Positions 11,816 to 23,345 of a DNA stretch of 64,000 nucleotides are shown piece by piece (positions within the stretch are counted from its first letter, which is position 1; the number at the start of each line of letters is the position of its first letter). The position numbers and the translations under genes were made by a program. A model generated the notes under the pieces. That model did not search any database, had not been told where the DNA came from, and was given only the letters and a program-made list of their open reading frames with translations. The stretch covers positions 420,001-484,000 of the forward strand of contig OW051494.1 in NCBI GenBank assembly GCA_932521035.1, written 5' to 3'. Origin of the DNA: Oscheius dolichura (Eukaryota; Nematoda; Chromadorea; Rhabditida; Rhabditidae).

Positions 11816-12855
11816 CCACATGGGCTCAAAAATCCAGGTACCATTTTTAGGGAGTTCTTTTATCAGATCTTCTTCACCAAGGTCCCATTTGGTGGGAAAA
11901 ACACAAAAGCCGGCTCAAATAGGCCATTTCCGAGCCTCCAGCCCTCAAGGATTCCGGGGAGGATATTTTGACAATTTAAATCCTCTATTTCTCAAAATCG
12001 ATCTGGTGCTGTTGAATACGCCGACCTCCAGCAACGGGAGTAGAGTCTTCTTAACCAGCTTGACGAGACGATTCCAACGAGCTATCGGACTTCCATTCTA
12101 GTCAAGTTTTCGGGGTGTGGCTCTTCACTCTTTCTCTGGAGGGGATAACTCAATTGAGACTGCTGGGGAGGGTTAGTATGGGGCCTATTTTTAACCATAA
12201 CAAATGCAGGAAATTCATTCTGGCTGAGATAAAAACAGCATCTTGTGGATCTCGACGAGCTCTTTCCAGCGGTATATGATAGACCTGCAACTCGGTTGTT
12301 TGAAAAATATCAGGCCCTTTCGGTGGCGAGTATCTGTTTTTTTACCTAGCCAAATCCATTAGACACTGCCACATGACCGACATAATCCCCAGAATGTAGC
12401 AGAATATTAAAATATTTGTATTCCTTCCTGTCCTTCGCCGGCCAAAAGATGAAATACCTGATGACTCAACCCGCCCCGCTCTCCAAAATCTCTCCCTGCA
12501 AATTATACACTTGTTTATATATTCTGGCATACTTCTCATCTCTCTCCCCTCTCTCCTAATAAATATCTCACTCTTCTGTTATTTACGATGTTTCATCACC
12601 ATCTGAGTCTCTCTCTCTCTCTGTCTACCGCTGTATATAAAGCGACAGGGCCTTTGTGCACCACCACCAGATAGCTGTCTCTCATCCCCCGCATCGCCAG
12701 CTCTCTTCTTTTCTTTCTCTCCATTTTTTTAGGCTTTTAGTATGAAAACACCAGAAAACATATTTGGCAGTCATTTTTCTATCCTACCCCCTTATTCGAT
12801 GAATAGAATCAGCTGATTCATTTGTTTTTACCCATAACTGAAACCATTTTCCTCT

Positions 12856-12950
12856 GCCGCCGCACCCATACCGTCTCGGCAGCTCGCGCAACTGAGATCT
12901 GGCGCAGCGCGGCAAAAGAGTTTTCAGCTGCCGAGATTTTACGGGTGAAA
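12856..12950. repeat. Palindromic element, copy 6
   Basis: Left arm CGCACCCATACCGTCTCGGC (from 12861; diverged), right arm CAGCTGCCGAGATTTTACGG (from 12926). Loop about 40 bp, rich in GCGC. Confidence 0.8.
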
Positions 12951-13047
12951 GGAAAAATCTGACTCCCTATGTCAAACAGGGCTGTCTAAAAGAGTTCCTA
13001 CCATTTTTTCTACAATATTTTCAAATCTTCCTCTTTTTCAGGTAACC

Positions 13048-13428
13048 ATGGGCAATGGTGCGACCCCTCCGAGCAGCAAAGATGAGCAGATGGACCACGA
13101 TTTCCAGGAAGAGATCGTCGTTGTAGACAACGCTTGTCCGAGTCGTCCTCTCCGTAAAATCGAGGATTTAAACCTCGACCTTGCCGAGTTCCCTGCCCCT
13201 ATGGTTATTGTCAACGAGAGGGCTCCCCAGGTCGGTTTCCTGCTTTTTTATCCTGAAGAAATGAAGGTTCAGAAACGCCAGAAAGTCAACAAGGAAGAAG
13301 AGTTCACTCGACTCCTGAAGATCAAGCTTCAGATCGTCTACGAACAGCAGAGGGAGGCTGAAAGGATCATGCTCCTCATGGGAACTTCTACCCAGCCCGA
13401 AAAGCCCGAATATCCTGAAAAGTCCTAA
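13048..13428 (+). CDS. Hypothetical 126-residue protein
   Basis: A single open exon starting MGNGATPPSS directly after TTTTCAG + GTAACC, i.e. with a plausible trans-splice acceptor before the ATG. The start MGNGAT fits the N-myristoylation pattern MGxxx(S/T), so lipid anchoring is possible (inference). The middle is acidic (EEIVVVDNA, IEDLNLDLAEFP). The C-terminal half is predicted helical and charged (KVNKEEEFTRLLKIKLQIVY, EQQREAERI). Codon use resembles the neighbouring TAZ and METTL18-like genes (GC-rich third positions). No family recognised. Confidence 0.6.
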   Translation: MGNGATPPSSKDEQMDHDFQEEIVVVDNACPSRPLRKIEDLNLDLAEFPAPMVIVNERAPQVGFLLFYPEEMKVQKRQKVNKEEEFTRLLKIKLQIVYEQQREAERIMLLMGTSTQPEKPEYPEKS

Positions 13429-13815
13429 TCTTGCTCCCTTTCTGCTTTCCCCCGTGATTCAAACTTGCCAAAATAATTAAATACTTATTTTAAATTATCC
13501 AATAAACTTGTATAATTTATATTTATGATAGAGACATTGTTTAGACCGAAAAGAAGAGGAAAAAAGAAGAGAAAAATCGTAAATTTACCCATAAAAATAG
13601 TAAAATCTGAAACTGCAGTTTGCTATATTTTTTATACGTAATTACGGAATATCTAAATTTCCCGCGCGACAGATCTCTCTTTTCAGTCTTTTTGCTCTTC
13701 TCTCGAAATAGACTACCAAATTTACGTTTTATATGTTTATATGTAGCTTTTGGTCATGTATAACACCTGTATATATGCTTACAATATATATAGTAGCCTT
13801 TTTACAGATTGGTAA

Positions 13816-14747
13816 ATGGAGAATGGTCACGAAAGTGAATATTCACTTCCGCCCGATGAAATACCAAAAACATCCATTCCCGAACGTCCTGGAGAGAAGT
13901 CGGCACTAAGTGAACATTTTTTATATGAGGACGATGTCTATTTTGACGCTACGATAGGATTCTCAGGCGATATTCACTTGGAAACTACAGGTTCAACAGC
14001 ATTTCTAAGTTCGAAAATGATCCATACGAAAACTGATGGTGAGGCTGCTCTTTATTTTTCTTTTACTATAGCTTCTTTCAGATATGATGAAAACTATTGA
14101 TGAACGCTTAGCAGAGTTAGAAAACACAGTAGGAGTTGGCAACGTAAGCTATTTTATTTTTTTATGAATATCTACAATTTTTAGAATGATTTGAAAAAGA
14201 TAGACATCGAGAAGATAAAGAAGAAACTGGTTCAAAAAGGATGTAATGTTGCCCTTCGAGTACAAACTAAAAAGCTGCTTAAATTGAAGGAAGTATTGGA
14301 AAAGGTTGGAGCTGGCTTTTTTAGTATTTATAATTCTTGTTACAGCCCGATAATCATCCTCTTACTGATAAGCTTCAGTTTATACGATGTTGTGCAGATG
14401 TTAATAAACAACGTGCTGCTCTACTTCAAGATTTTGAGAGTAGCCTCAAGATTGTTCTCAATTTAAAAGATCTTACTCAAATTGATGCATATGAAGAGCA
14501 ATTAGAACCAATTAGGAAAGATGTTGAAGCAGCTCTAAAAGTTTGGAAGGAGTTTGTTATTTTGCTTATCTTACAATTGTTTTTTTCTAGAAATACAGTC
14601 AAGATAGAGGACTTCCGTAATGAGTATTTAGCCATAGCGTCTTCTCTACAAGAAGGCATACAAAATTTAGCTGAACAGGTAGAGAGGTTGGAACATCAAA
14701 AGAAGGCGTCTAATTCTCACAAGTCGGAAGAATTTTTCGATGCATAG
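13816..14747 (+). CDS. Dynactin p24 (DCTN3)-like coiled-coil protein
   Basis: Five exons (13816-14038, 14082-14143, 14185-14304, 14346-14551, 14591-14747) give 255 residues. The last intron (39 bp) is a multiple of three and would also read through. After an acidic N-terminal extension of about 75 residues come IDERLAELENTVG, LTDKLQFIRC...NKQRAALLQDFE and a C-terminal heptad-rich segment ending AEQVERLEHQKK. These positions parallel human DCTN3 (ESRLEELEKRVYG; SKLQFILAEEQ), the small subunit of the dynactin shoulder that supports dynein transport. Identity is low, so the assignment is tentative; dynamitin (DCTN2) is the main alternative. The last two exons were copied into the downstream gene at 15794-16026. 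The gap to that gene is 145 bp. Confidence 0.5.
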
Positions 14748-14892
14748 ACTAGCATTGTTTTAACATAAATTTTTTTTTACCTAAATTGCATTACATTTAT
14801 TCAGCTGCCTCTAACGCTTTGATTGTTTTCTTATAAGCGAAGCTTTTCCATAGATCCTAAGAAGTTGTTGTGCGTTACACTGAATTGCAGTT

Positions 14893-16026
14893 ATGACTGA
14901 AGAGATAAGAGATGCTGTAGTGATTGATGAAGATATAGCGGAAAGAATAAATCGTTCCCAAGCTGAAGCAACAAATGAAGGCAGAAAACTAGCAGGCGAA
15001 GATCATCCAGAAGAGCCGCCAAGAAGAAGACGAACCAGCGCCAGAGATCCTTTCCCAAATGAGTATGTAGAAAATGTTGTATATTTACTATTTTCCCCAT
15101 CTATAGTGATGAGAAAAACAATTATTTTCCCTGTCCTGTCGCAAGCTGCTCAACAGTTTACCCAAACCGAGCTTTTCGAAGTTATCATATGCGACAGGAT
15201 CATCCTGGATATAAATACAAGGTTAGCAATGTTTTAGAAATGTCTAGAATACAAGCGGCTTGATTTATAATGCCGTATTCTAAAATATTTAGAGTGGTCA
15301 CTTTATTTATGAAGAAGATAACACTTTGAAACTTAAAATACCAAAAAGACAATATTCATGCTATGTAAAAGGTTGTTTATGGAAAGGAAATTGCAGGTTA
15401 GTTAATCATAGCAAATAAAATATTTCTTTGAAGAAAACGTCGTTCTGTTCATATGAAGACACATCATCCAGATTTCAAAAAAGATCTTTATTATCCGAAA
15501 ATCAAAGAGAAAAAAGAAGATCAAATTGAAAATAAAAACAAGAATGACGATGATTTAGAAAAATGTAGAGTAGAAGAGGTAGGTATTATGTCTATTTATA
15601 ATAAAAGAATGTAGAGTGGTCACTTTATTTATGAAGAAGATAACATTTTGAACGTTGAAATTGCTACAGAGATTGATCATAAAACACCAGTGATGCCAAA
15701 AGAAGATAATTCGGATTTTTCAGAAGATCAAATAAAGGAAAACTACGTTCAACAGGTATTTTTATTAATATTTTCTATATGTACATTATTTAGACAATAG
15801 ATTCTAATAAACAAATGGTTGAAATAATGAAAGGAGTGGACGACTCGCTCGAAACATGGAAAGGGTAGCTTTATTTCATTTTTTTTTTCTATGTACCGTT
15901 TCATTTAGGAATGCTAACATATTAGAAATGTTTCGAACTGGATATTCATCAATATTAGCTTCTATTCAAGATTATTTTGAAGATTTACTCCAGCAGATTG
16001 AAGAATTAGAACACCGTAAGATGTAG
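14893..16026 (+). CDS. Chimeric gene: zinc-finger front fused to dynactin-like tail
   Basis: Exons 14893-15062, 15107-15221, 15293-15396, 15434-15578, 15615-15755, 15794-15864 and 15909-16026 give 287 residues in frame. The start MTEEIRDAVVIDEDIAERIN parallels MNEGIETAVVLDEGVAERTN of the gene at 63. Finger 1 (CPVASC...HMRQDHPGYKYK) and the third-finger equivalent (CYVKGCLWKGNC / HMKTHHPDF) are retained, as is the acidic DNSDFSEDQ segment. The MULE-like part is absent. The last two exons (SLETWKG, then ILEMFRTGYSSILASIQDYF...EELEHRK) instead match the tail of the neighbouring DCTN3-like gene (ALKVWKE, DFRNEYLAIASSLQ...ERLEHQKK), with the same intron phase. All splice sites are intact, so it may be expressed. 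Function unknown. Confidence 0.65.
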
Positions 16027-19000
16027 ATTTTTACATGTGTACATTTTTTTTTGATAATTTTTTACCTTTTTAGTTTTCTCTAACATAAAACATTTCGTGT
16101 TCTCTTTGATGTTCTCCAGGCTTTTATTTTGCTAAGTGAAACCGCATCGCTCGCGGAAACTTCTAGATGGTCTGCTCGCTAGCTATAAATACGACGGCAG
16201 TTGCGCCACCATTTACATAGGATTCTCCGATCTCTCTACGTCATCTCGCTACCTTTCTTTTCAAAAAAGATTAGCTTTTACAATAATGATTTATTTTCAG
16301 TTAGAAATTAATAATATAAGAATCTAGAAATATTTTACATCAGTTTCATCATTTCCGCTAGAACTTTATTCTTCACTTCTTTTAGTTGGCGTTCCCTCGT
16401 TATAATGAAGTCAAGTTTGCCTAACGGCAATAAGCAAGCAGCAGCACCCGTTACGCTTTTCGCTCAGCTTGCCCTATTCACATGCGCAACTTCGGCGAAC
16501 AGCTCCTGATGCACGTGAAATACACTGCGGCGTTCATCTGTCTCACATATTGTCCCTGTCATAAATATATTTGTCGCCGCTGCGAATAGGAACAGATGCC
16601 CTCTCATCGCTGCCGCTAATGAGTCAGAAAAGATCCGCTCCCTGAAATATAACCTGAACACTTTTCAAGATGGTTGTTTGTCGGCGTAAGTGCCGAAATT
16701 GTTTCTTATCAGATTATTTTTGAGCCAATAGAACGGGAAAACATTATTGTCGTGGCGTCTCGCTTTCTTGTTTACCGGTATCAAAATATCACAAAACGTG
16801 GGCGCCGGACAGCCGGCAACGGAACTGGGAAAGCCATTGCAGCGAGAGAAAACAATAGAGAGCAGAGATAAGAAGAGGGGAACAGAAGCTCACGAGATAG
16901 CGTTTTTGTCGAGCTTGTGACGTTAGTGGAAGAAAAATAAAACAATCTTGAGATAAAAAAAAAGAAAAGCAAAATACATCAGAGAATCTAAAATCAAGCA
17001 ATTGGAATTGGAATATTGAAAATAAAAATGATTTACACAATACCATCGAGCTTTTTCTGTAGTTTCTTCTCAAAGAACTGCCCAAAACTTATCAAAATTG
17101 GATTGCCATTCTACTCTTTGGGTGGCAGCTTCAATTGATGTTGCTTGTAGAGATCCTGGTTACTTTTATTGCATTATTAGGTGAAAAGCCTGCTGTTCAT
17201 ATGAAAAATATGAGAAGATATTAGAAATCATAATTACATGAGCAAATATAAGAACACAACAAAATAAAAAGTGGCAAATGCTTCACATCCTTTCTGTTTC
17301 TGCTCCCTATCGTTTTCAGCTTGCTTCTCTTTCTTTTCCCTGCTTTTCCATACCCTGCTGATGTAGTTCCATGACTGATTACAGCTTACTTGATCAGAGT
17401 CCAACTGTTCAAAGCAAAGCCGACTTTTGCTAAACCCCCCGCCGAAGAACTACCAATCTTTAAGAAACGCATGACTGAATTGCTGACAACTGTTCCCGTT
17501 TGATTGTACACAATAAAAATGCAAAAATTGACTGCCATCCAAATTGTTTAGTGGTCAGGCCGAATATTTCTGACATCATACTGACGAGAAGCTGCTTGCT
17601 TCCTTGGCGAATGACCGTTTCACTCTTCGATCGTAGTCCAAATTGGCTGTAACAGTACCATGTTGTAATCAGGAACTGTGACTAAAATGTGTCTCGCTTG
17701 CGCTAGAAAATAAAAAACTGTCTGTCGCTGCTATTGTTCACCCCCGGAGAAATATTTCGAGAACTCTCCCCCAGAAATATTCCCGATCTTTCGGTCATAA
17801 ACAATCTCTGTTGTAAACTGATCGGGCGAGTTCTCAGCAGTCGGAGAGAACGAGGAGAGCGCTCTTTAGAGATTGCCTGGTATTACGTCAAAGGGAAACA
17901 GTTGTCTCCCCTGGGAAAAACGAATCATTTTGGCAAGCTACACGATCAACACGAGGGGGAATTCCCGATGATTGAATCTTTAGCAAAGTGTAAATAGAGA
18001 AAATACGGGGTAAAATCATTACAAGTACATATAAGAAGAGAAGCATAGAAGATCTAATAATGAATCTATACTTTTCATTCTAATTTTACTGTAAAAAATA
18101 TAACAAATTGTAAATGATGCCACAGTTCTATAATTTATATGCATGCATTCTAAGAATTTGACCCCCTCTTCTATCTGTTTGCTTTTCTTCTTCCGATTGA
18201 TCAGTGCTCCCATTTTTATTGTTCAAGGCTATCCCCCCGATATGTTTTTCCTTCTTCTTTTCTACCCCGTATAAAACTAAAAATAGCTGCTATCTTTGAA
18301 GATCGGACCGGCTGCAAAGACCACCATACTTCTGACGTGTCGCGTTGCGGTCTCCATCCATCATAGCCGTTGATTGAGACCATTTCTACTGCCTTTTTTG
18401 CTGCTTTTGACCTCTTTTACTACCACTTTTAAAGAAAATACAAAGAGATAAACTGGAAGAACAAACCATGATTTGTTTGATTGTTGCAGGCAGCGCATAA
18501 ACAACACAAATATAATAGAAACAAAAGTGCATACACACCGCCGCAGCTGATACGGTCACGGGGATTGGAAAATAACAAATTTTAAAGGACACATCTATGG
18601 GAGGGAGCAAATCACAGCTATGCAATATTTGTGTTGAGGGCAAGCAGGTTTGCAAAGAGACAAGGTACAGCGTGAGTGCGCCAGTTCCGGACATGGCGAC
18701 ATAACGCAGCAGATACGGTAGTTGCACGGGGATGTTTTGACAATACTGGCGTGAAATTTTCTAGAGAATTTTATCAATCAAAACGTTTGCAAAAAGGAAA
18801 AGGGCAGAAAGGAAAAGACTGAAAGAAAAACCAAAATTAGGATTGGAAAAGTTTGAAAAGATGGTTTCCCGCGCGGCGGGAACGTCCTGAATTGGAACGT
18901 ATTGAATTATTCTTCTCAATTCTTTGATTATTTTGCCTTTTTCTTTCCTTTTCTGCTTTTCTTCCATTATTTTCCAGTAAAAATAAATTCCAGCTTTCGC

Positions 19001-19430
19001 AGATGGTAAATTTCATTGAAATGCAACAACTGATCACCAGTTCAGCGATCTTTTCCTTTAAAAATCAACAGTGTTTCAAGATCGTGTTCTAAAACCACTC
19101 TCCTCGTTTGTTTTCCATAAATTGACACGAACAGCCTTTCTGTTATTTTCATTCGAATGCCATCTATTTCCAGTTGGTCTGTCCCTGTTTACCAGACACG
19201 TGAAATTTTTACGGGAGCAGGCAGACGAAGACGAGTACACAAGAGATGAGGGCAAGTTCAAAATAATAAAATATCTTCGGGGTTACGTGAAGTTCACGTG
19301 AAAATAATTTCGCTGAGCTCATCCAGACTCATGTTTGTATGAAATTTTTCATCCCGGGATGTGTTTATTGAAAATAAAGGGGCAAGACTATTCTGATCTA
19401 CTCGGGTACGGATAACCATAGAAAATCCAA
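16027..19430. other. Intergenic interval with no recognisable gene
   Basis: About 3.4 kb. ORFs are short, without splice continuity or family motifs. AT-rich stretches alternate with moderately GC-rich ones. I see no palindromic-family element here. Confidence 0.5.
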
Positions 19431-20345
19431 ATTTTTTTGGCCTTGCTGCATAACTGTGGCTCTCTAAAGATTGTTAGAAACAAAAAAGCCTCAATTTTAT
19501 AGTTATTTATATTTAAAAAAAAATGAGAAAAGAATGGAAATACGGCAAAAAAAGAGGAAAGAAGTGGTTTTTCTTTTTGGCTGGGTAGCTGTGGCTCTAT
19601 AAAGATTATTTGAAACTGAAAAACCTCAATTTTTTGAAATAAAAAATGATATAAACAACAAAAATTGCCGCGGAAACCGCCACAACACAACCGCCTAAGC
19701 TGTCTAACTGTGGCCCCAAGATTCCGTATTTCCTTCAAATTCTTCTCATTTTTCCATTTTTTTTCTATTTCCTTTGACCTTTTCCATCTCCCCCTTGTTC
19801 CAATGACAATATAGCAGCAACCTTTAAAGTTCTCGCCAGAGAAGAGAGAGAACTGTAACTGCTATTGATAGCGTAGCGGGGATCTATTCTTGTCCTTTTC
19901 TTCTCCTTCGAAACAGGCTCACTCCTTCCCAACCTATGATTGTTACGAACAAAAAGAAGGGGGAAGACCATTACCAAGGCCGTGGGTTACGGTAGTCACG
20001 CGCCGCAACCGCCACAGTTAGACAGCTAGTCGTGAAAACCCCAATTTTCCCCTATTTTTCCACTTTTTTCCACTATTTTTCCTTGAGTACACCCGAACCG
20101 AAATGTTCACATTATCTAACGTGTGTTATTCTTTCGATACGAGAGAAAAAGAGATTTTGGCAAAATCACTCTATTTTGTCTGGAGTTGGACTCTGTACCC
20201 TCCGTCTTCCCCCACCGGCTGTCTGCTTCCTCTTTCCAGTGTTTACATCTTCTGTTCCCGTTCTTCCCAAGTAAAATGAGTCATATTACACCGAAAAAAA
20301 TCATAAAAACCAGGAAAAATAGCCACAGCGCTGTGGGACCAGATC

Positions 20346-20447
20346 CGCACGCCTGCACCCGTAAAATCTCGGCAGCTGCGCACACTAGAATCAAGGAACC
20401 CGGAATCTCAGTCCCCGTAGCTGCCGAGACTTTACGGGTGCGGCGGA
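20346..20447. repeat. Palindromic element, copy 7
   Basis: Left arm CACCCGTAAAATCTCGGCAG (from 20356), right arm GTAGCTGCCGAGACTTTACG (from 20417), with flanking CGCACGCCTG and GTGCGGCGG. Loop about 40 bp. Confidence 0.85.
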
Positions 20448-21091
20448 ACGGGGAATCGAGCTTTCTCAAGGGAAAAAGGCTCTGAAAGAGAGCTACAGCC
20501 ACAGTTAGACAGTAGAGAAGAGCCACAGCCACAACTAGACAGCGAAGTAGCCACAGTTAGACAACTAAAAGCCTGCATCCGGTCAAAAAGTGTTTCTTGG
20601 TCCAATGTGTTCTCTGTCTCCCTCGCTATTTGGGAAATGGGTCTATTGGCCGTCTTCCAATCCAATGATCTCTTTCTCTCTCTCCCTATTCCGTCACCCA
20701 GTCAGCCAAGAGAGAAAGTGAAACTGAGAAGTGAACTCCATTCGTCTCGCTCGCATCATCTTCACGTGCGTCTGTTGCTTGTGTGTTGAGAATTGTTTCG
20801 GGGCCCCGCCCCCCGGCTGGACTGGGGGCCGACAGGGGAGGGGAAATACATAAAAGCGAGACCTGGGACACAGGTTCCGTACTCTCTTCACTGGGGGTAG
20901 CTTTTACTTGTCTGGTGGCTACTGGTCCAGTTCCCGGGGGAACTAAGCCCGGGACCAGACCAGGCCACACTCTTCCTCTTCTTCTTCCTTCTCTTATTAT
21001 TTTGTCTTGCTATTCTTTCGATTTCTTTCGTCTTTATGACCGCTAAAAAGGCCACAGTTCACACAAATTTCACTCCTTTGAGTTTTGCTCC

Positions 21092-21125
21092 CGCCTCCGC
21101 ACCCGTAAAATCACGGCAGCTGCGG
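21092..21125 (+). repeat. Half element of the palindromic family, copy 8
   Basis: CGCACCCGTAAAATCACGGC followed by AGCTGCGG. Left-arm orientation only; no right arm within 150 bp. Confidence 0.7.
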
Positions 21126-21510
21126 GTAATGGCAAATTGCGGCGCCGAAATCCCAGGGGAACCCAAGAGAATCTTCCGGATTCCGATGCATTGTTCTCCC
21201 ATTTTCTTTAAATTTCCTTATTTTCCCAAAAGTTAGCCACAACTAGACAGTTAGACAGCCTCTGCCCCCAGTCTTTTGATCCATTGGTTCATACCAAAAA
21301 TGCCCCCATCCCAGCTCCAAGGAAACATGTTTTTGCCTGGCCTCCCCCAAGTCCGAAGGACAATAACAAAGTGGGGACGCCCACCACCCGCCCTGGCTAG
21401 CCTAGTCTTCACTCTTTTCAACGTAAACATCGCAATCTTTACCCCCGTTCTCTTCTCGAATATCTTCCAATTTCTCCTATTTAAAGGTCTAATTCCAGAT
21501 TCTAAACACG

Positions 21511-22474
21511 ATGGTTATCCTCGCTGCTCCCGTCAACATCCTGGCTCCTACCCCCTGTGAACTGCGCCTGGATTCCGGCCGAACTATTCGCTATATGGCA
21601 CCGGAGAGCGCCAATCCGAGGACAGAAATATCTGGACTGGAGACGGAAGTCAACGTGCCCTATAGGAAGAGAGCCGGCTCGTTTTCCAGTCAGGACCGGC
21701 TGATTATGGAAGACTGGGAAGGGGTCAATACCCTTACTCATGCTCTGGATATCATTGTGGAGGTGGATTTGGAGACGGAACTGTTCCATGGGAAGAAAGT
21801 ACTAGAGGTGAGTGAGAGCCACAGTTAGGAACCAATTATAAATATCCGTGTTTCAGATCGGTTTCGCTTCTGGCCTCCCCTCTGTCTATGCCTGGGAGAA
21901 CGGAGCCGCCGAGTTGGCTGTCCACCATCCGAGCAAGACGGCCCTCGAGCTGTATACCGTACCCACCCTGATGAGGAACAATATCCCGATGAACAAGTGC
22001 AAATTGGGAGCCGGATCGCTGGAAGACCTCCAGAAGACTATCGGAAGCAAGAAATTCGATGTCATCCTGGGAGCGGATATTCTGAATCGTGACCACGTCG
22101 AATACGAAGTGCTACATGATATTATTGAAAAGGCGCTGGAGGATGATGGCATTTGGTGAGTTTTGAGAGGATTTTTTGGGGAAAGGGCGGGGCCACAGTT
22201 AGACAGCCATAAAGCCACAGCTACCACAATTAGACAGCCAAAGAGCCACAGTTAGACAGCGACTCGCCCCACAATCAGTCAAACTCCCTTATAACTCTCC
22301 CTTTTCAGCCTCTTCTCCGCTTCGACCCTCTACCAACACGTGAATGGCTGTCTTGTCAAATTCCTCGACGTTGTCAAGAAGAGCCGAAAACTTGATGCCC
22401 TGGAGCGATGGACCAGCCCGCGGACGGACGTCATCCAGAGGAAGGTCTACCAGCTGACAAAGTCCATGTATTAG
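21511..22474 (+). CDS. METTL18-like protein-histidine methyltransferase
   Basis: Three exons (21511-21807, 21857-22155, 22309-22474) give 253 residues. The fold signature is that of a seven-beta-strand methyltransferase: post-I KKVLEIGFASGLPSVYAWEN, then FDVILGADILNRDHVEYEVL as strand 4, and ICLFSASTLYQHV as strand 5. This arrangement (VLExGxxxGLPxVYA) is closest to METTL18/Hpm1, which methylates a histidine of ribosomal protein uL3, and to related METTL21-type enzymes. Motif I is unusual, with EIGFASG in place of the common ELGCGSG. Another small methyltransferase of the same superfamily cannot be excluded. Both introns contain copies of the CCACAGTTAGACAGC word. GC-rich codon use. Confidence 0.65.
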
Positions 22475-23084
22475 ATTTCTCCCTCTTTTCTCCTAAATTC
22501 CCTTTAAAATCCTATATTTTGGTCTCTCCCCCGTCTCCTCAACGTAGCCGTTTGGCTTAGAGCAGTATTACCAGTTTAAAAAAGCAAAAAAGTCTTTCGG
22601 GTAGACGAACTGTCCATGACTAGTATTGAGCCCCCTGTGCCCCCTTCCTCCCAATTTTTAAGATTTGTCATATTTCTCTAGTTCTTTCCCCTCTCGTCCC
22701 AATATAGCTCCCCCCCAAGTGTAATAAGAGAAAATGTATAACATGTTCCCATACAATGAATTATTTATTTTCATTTCCCGAGCAATCTACCGTAATCCTC
22801 AACTGAAAGAATTAGACGATGAAGCCGTATTCCAGTGGATTTCGAATGATGGCGGTACCGCCGAAGGAACGGGGAAAACGGGCATGGGGCAGGAAATCTT
22901 CACGGTCATCATCGCCGAACGATGAAGAATAGCCTCCGCCAGCAGTGGAAGGGAGTCGCCGCCCGAAGCGAAGGAAGTCCTGAACGGAATCTGGGTAAAT
23001 GTTAATAAATTAGACAGGAATGAAGTTGGCAAGGGAACAGAGGATCAGGAACTGTATATATAAGTTTTTAGAGAAAATTTGGCC

Positions 23085-23345
23085 TTAAAATCGACTTGGA
23101 AGTTGTAACTGCCCCGCCGGGATAATTATCACCGCGGCGGGGGGATTCTTGTCCATTTAGGGCTGAAAAAGTTCTATTTTCAAAAATCTGTAAAAGTAGT
23201 TTTGTAGAGAATTTTCTGCTGAATCTGGCGATATCAAAATCTTTGAGGAAAATGTATGCTTCTGGTTTATGGCAAAGCTTTGAAAGTTGGCGGGCATTTT
23301 TCAGAAGTTTTGTACAGAATTTTCTGCTCTTTCACATGGTACCAA
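23085..23345 (+). repeat. Dispersed repeat, second family, copy 1
   Basis: Matches 31783-32125 in the same order: AAAATCG...TGGAAGT, a palindromic GC core GGGATAATTATCACCGCG flanked by CGCCG and GCGGGG, TTCTTG(T/C)CCATTT, then AGTAGTTTTGTAG followed by TTTCTGCTG, and finally GCAAAGCTTTGAAAGTTGGC. Identity is roughly 70-80 percent by eye. Confidence 0.75.

Larger units (their letters stand above)
10904..13047. other. Intergenic interval
   Basis: About 2.1 kb without a convincing gene. A 63-codon ORF at 11099-11290 looks hydrophilic and lysine-rich but has no start context or homologue I recognise. The interval holds two copies of the TTAGGC repeat (11.4-11.8 kb), a CT microsatellite near 12606-12624, and a palindromic element (12.86 kb). 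Confidence 0.5.
19440..22262. repeat. Cluster of CCACAGTTAGACAGC words
   Basis: The 15-mer CCACAGTTAGACAGC or a close variant occurs about a dozen times: on the minus strand near 19452, 19585 and 19697-19715, and on the plus strand near 20013, 20500, 20521, 20549, 21233, 21819, 22193, 22213 and 22245. Several are preceded by AG or GAG. Copies fall both between genes and in both introns of the METTL18-like gene. Two or three are nearly adjacent (20500-20566, 22193-22260); others are hundreds of bases apart. Not a simple tandem array. Confidence 0.75.

Noticed and set aside
15001-15237. Unspliced reading through 15063-15106 in the chimeric gene
   Set aside because: Removing GTATGT...CTATAG restores the finger pattern CPVASC...HMRQDH seen in the paralogue; the unspliced reading destroys it.
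17734-17997. 87-codon ORF in the 16-19 kb interval
   Set aside because: No start context, no splice partners, no recognisable motif.
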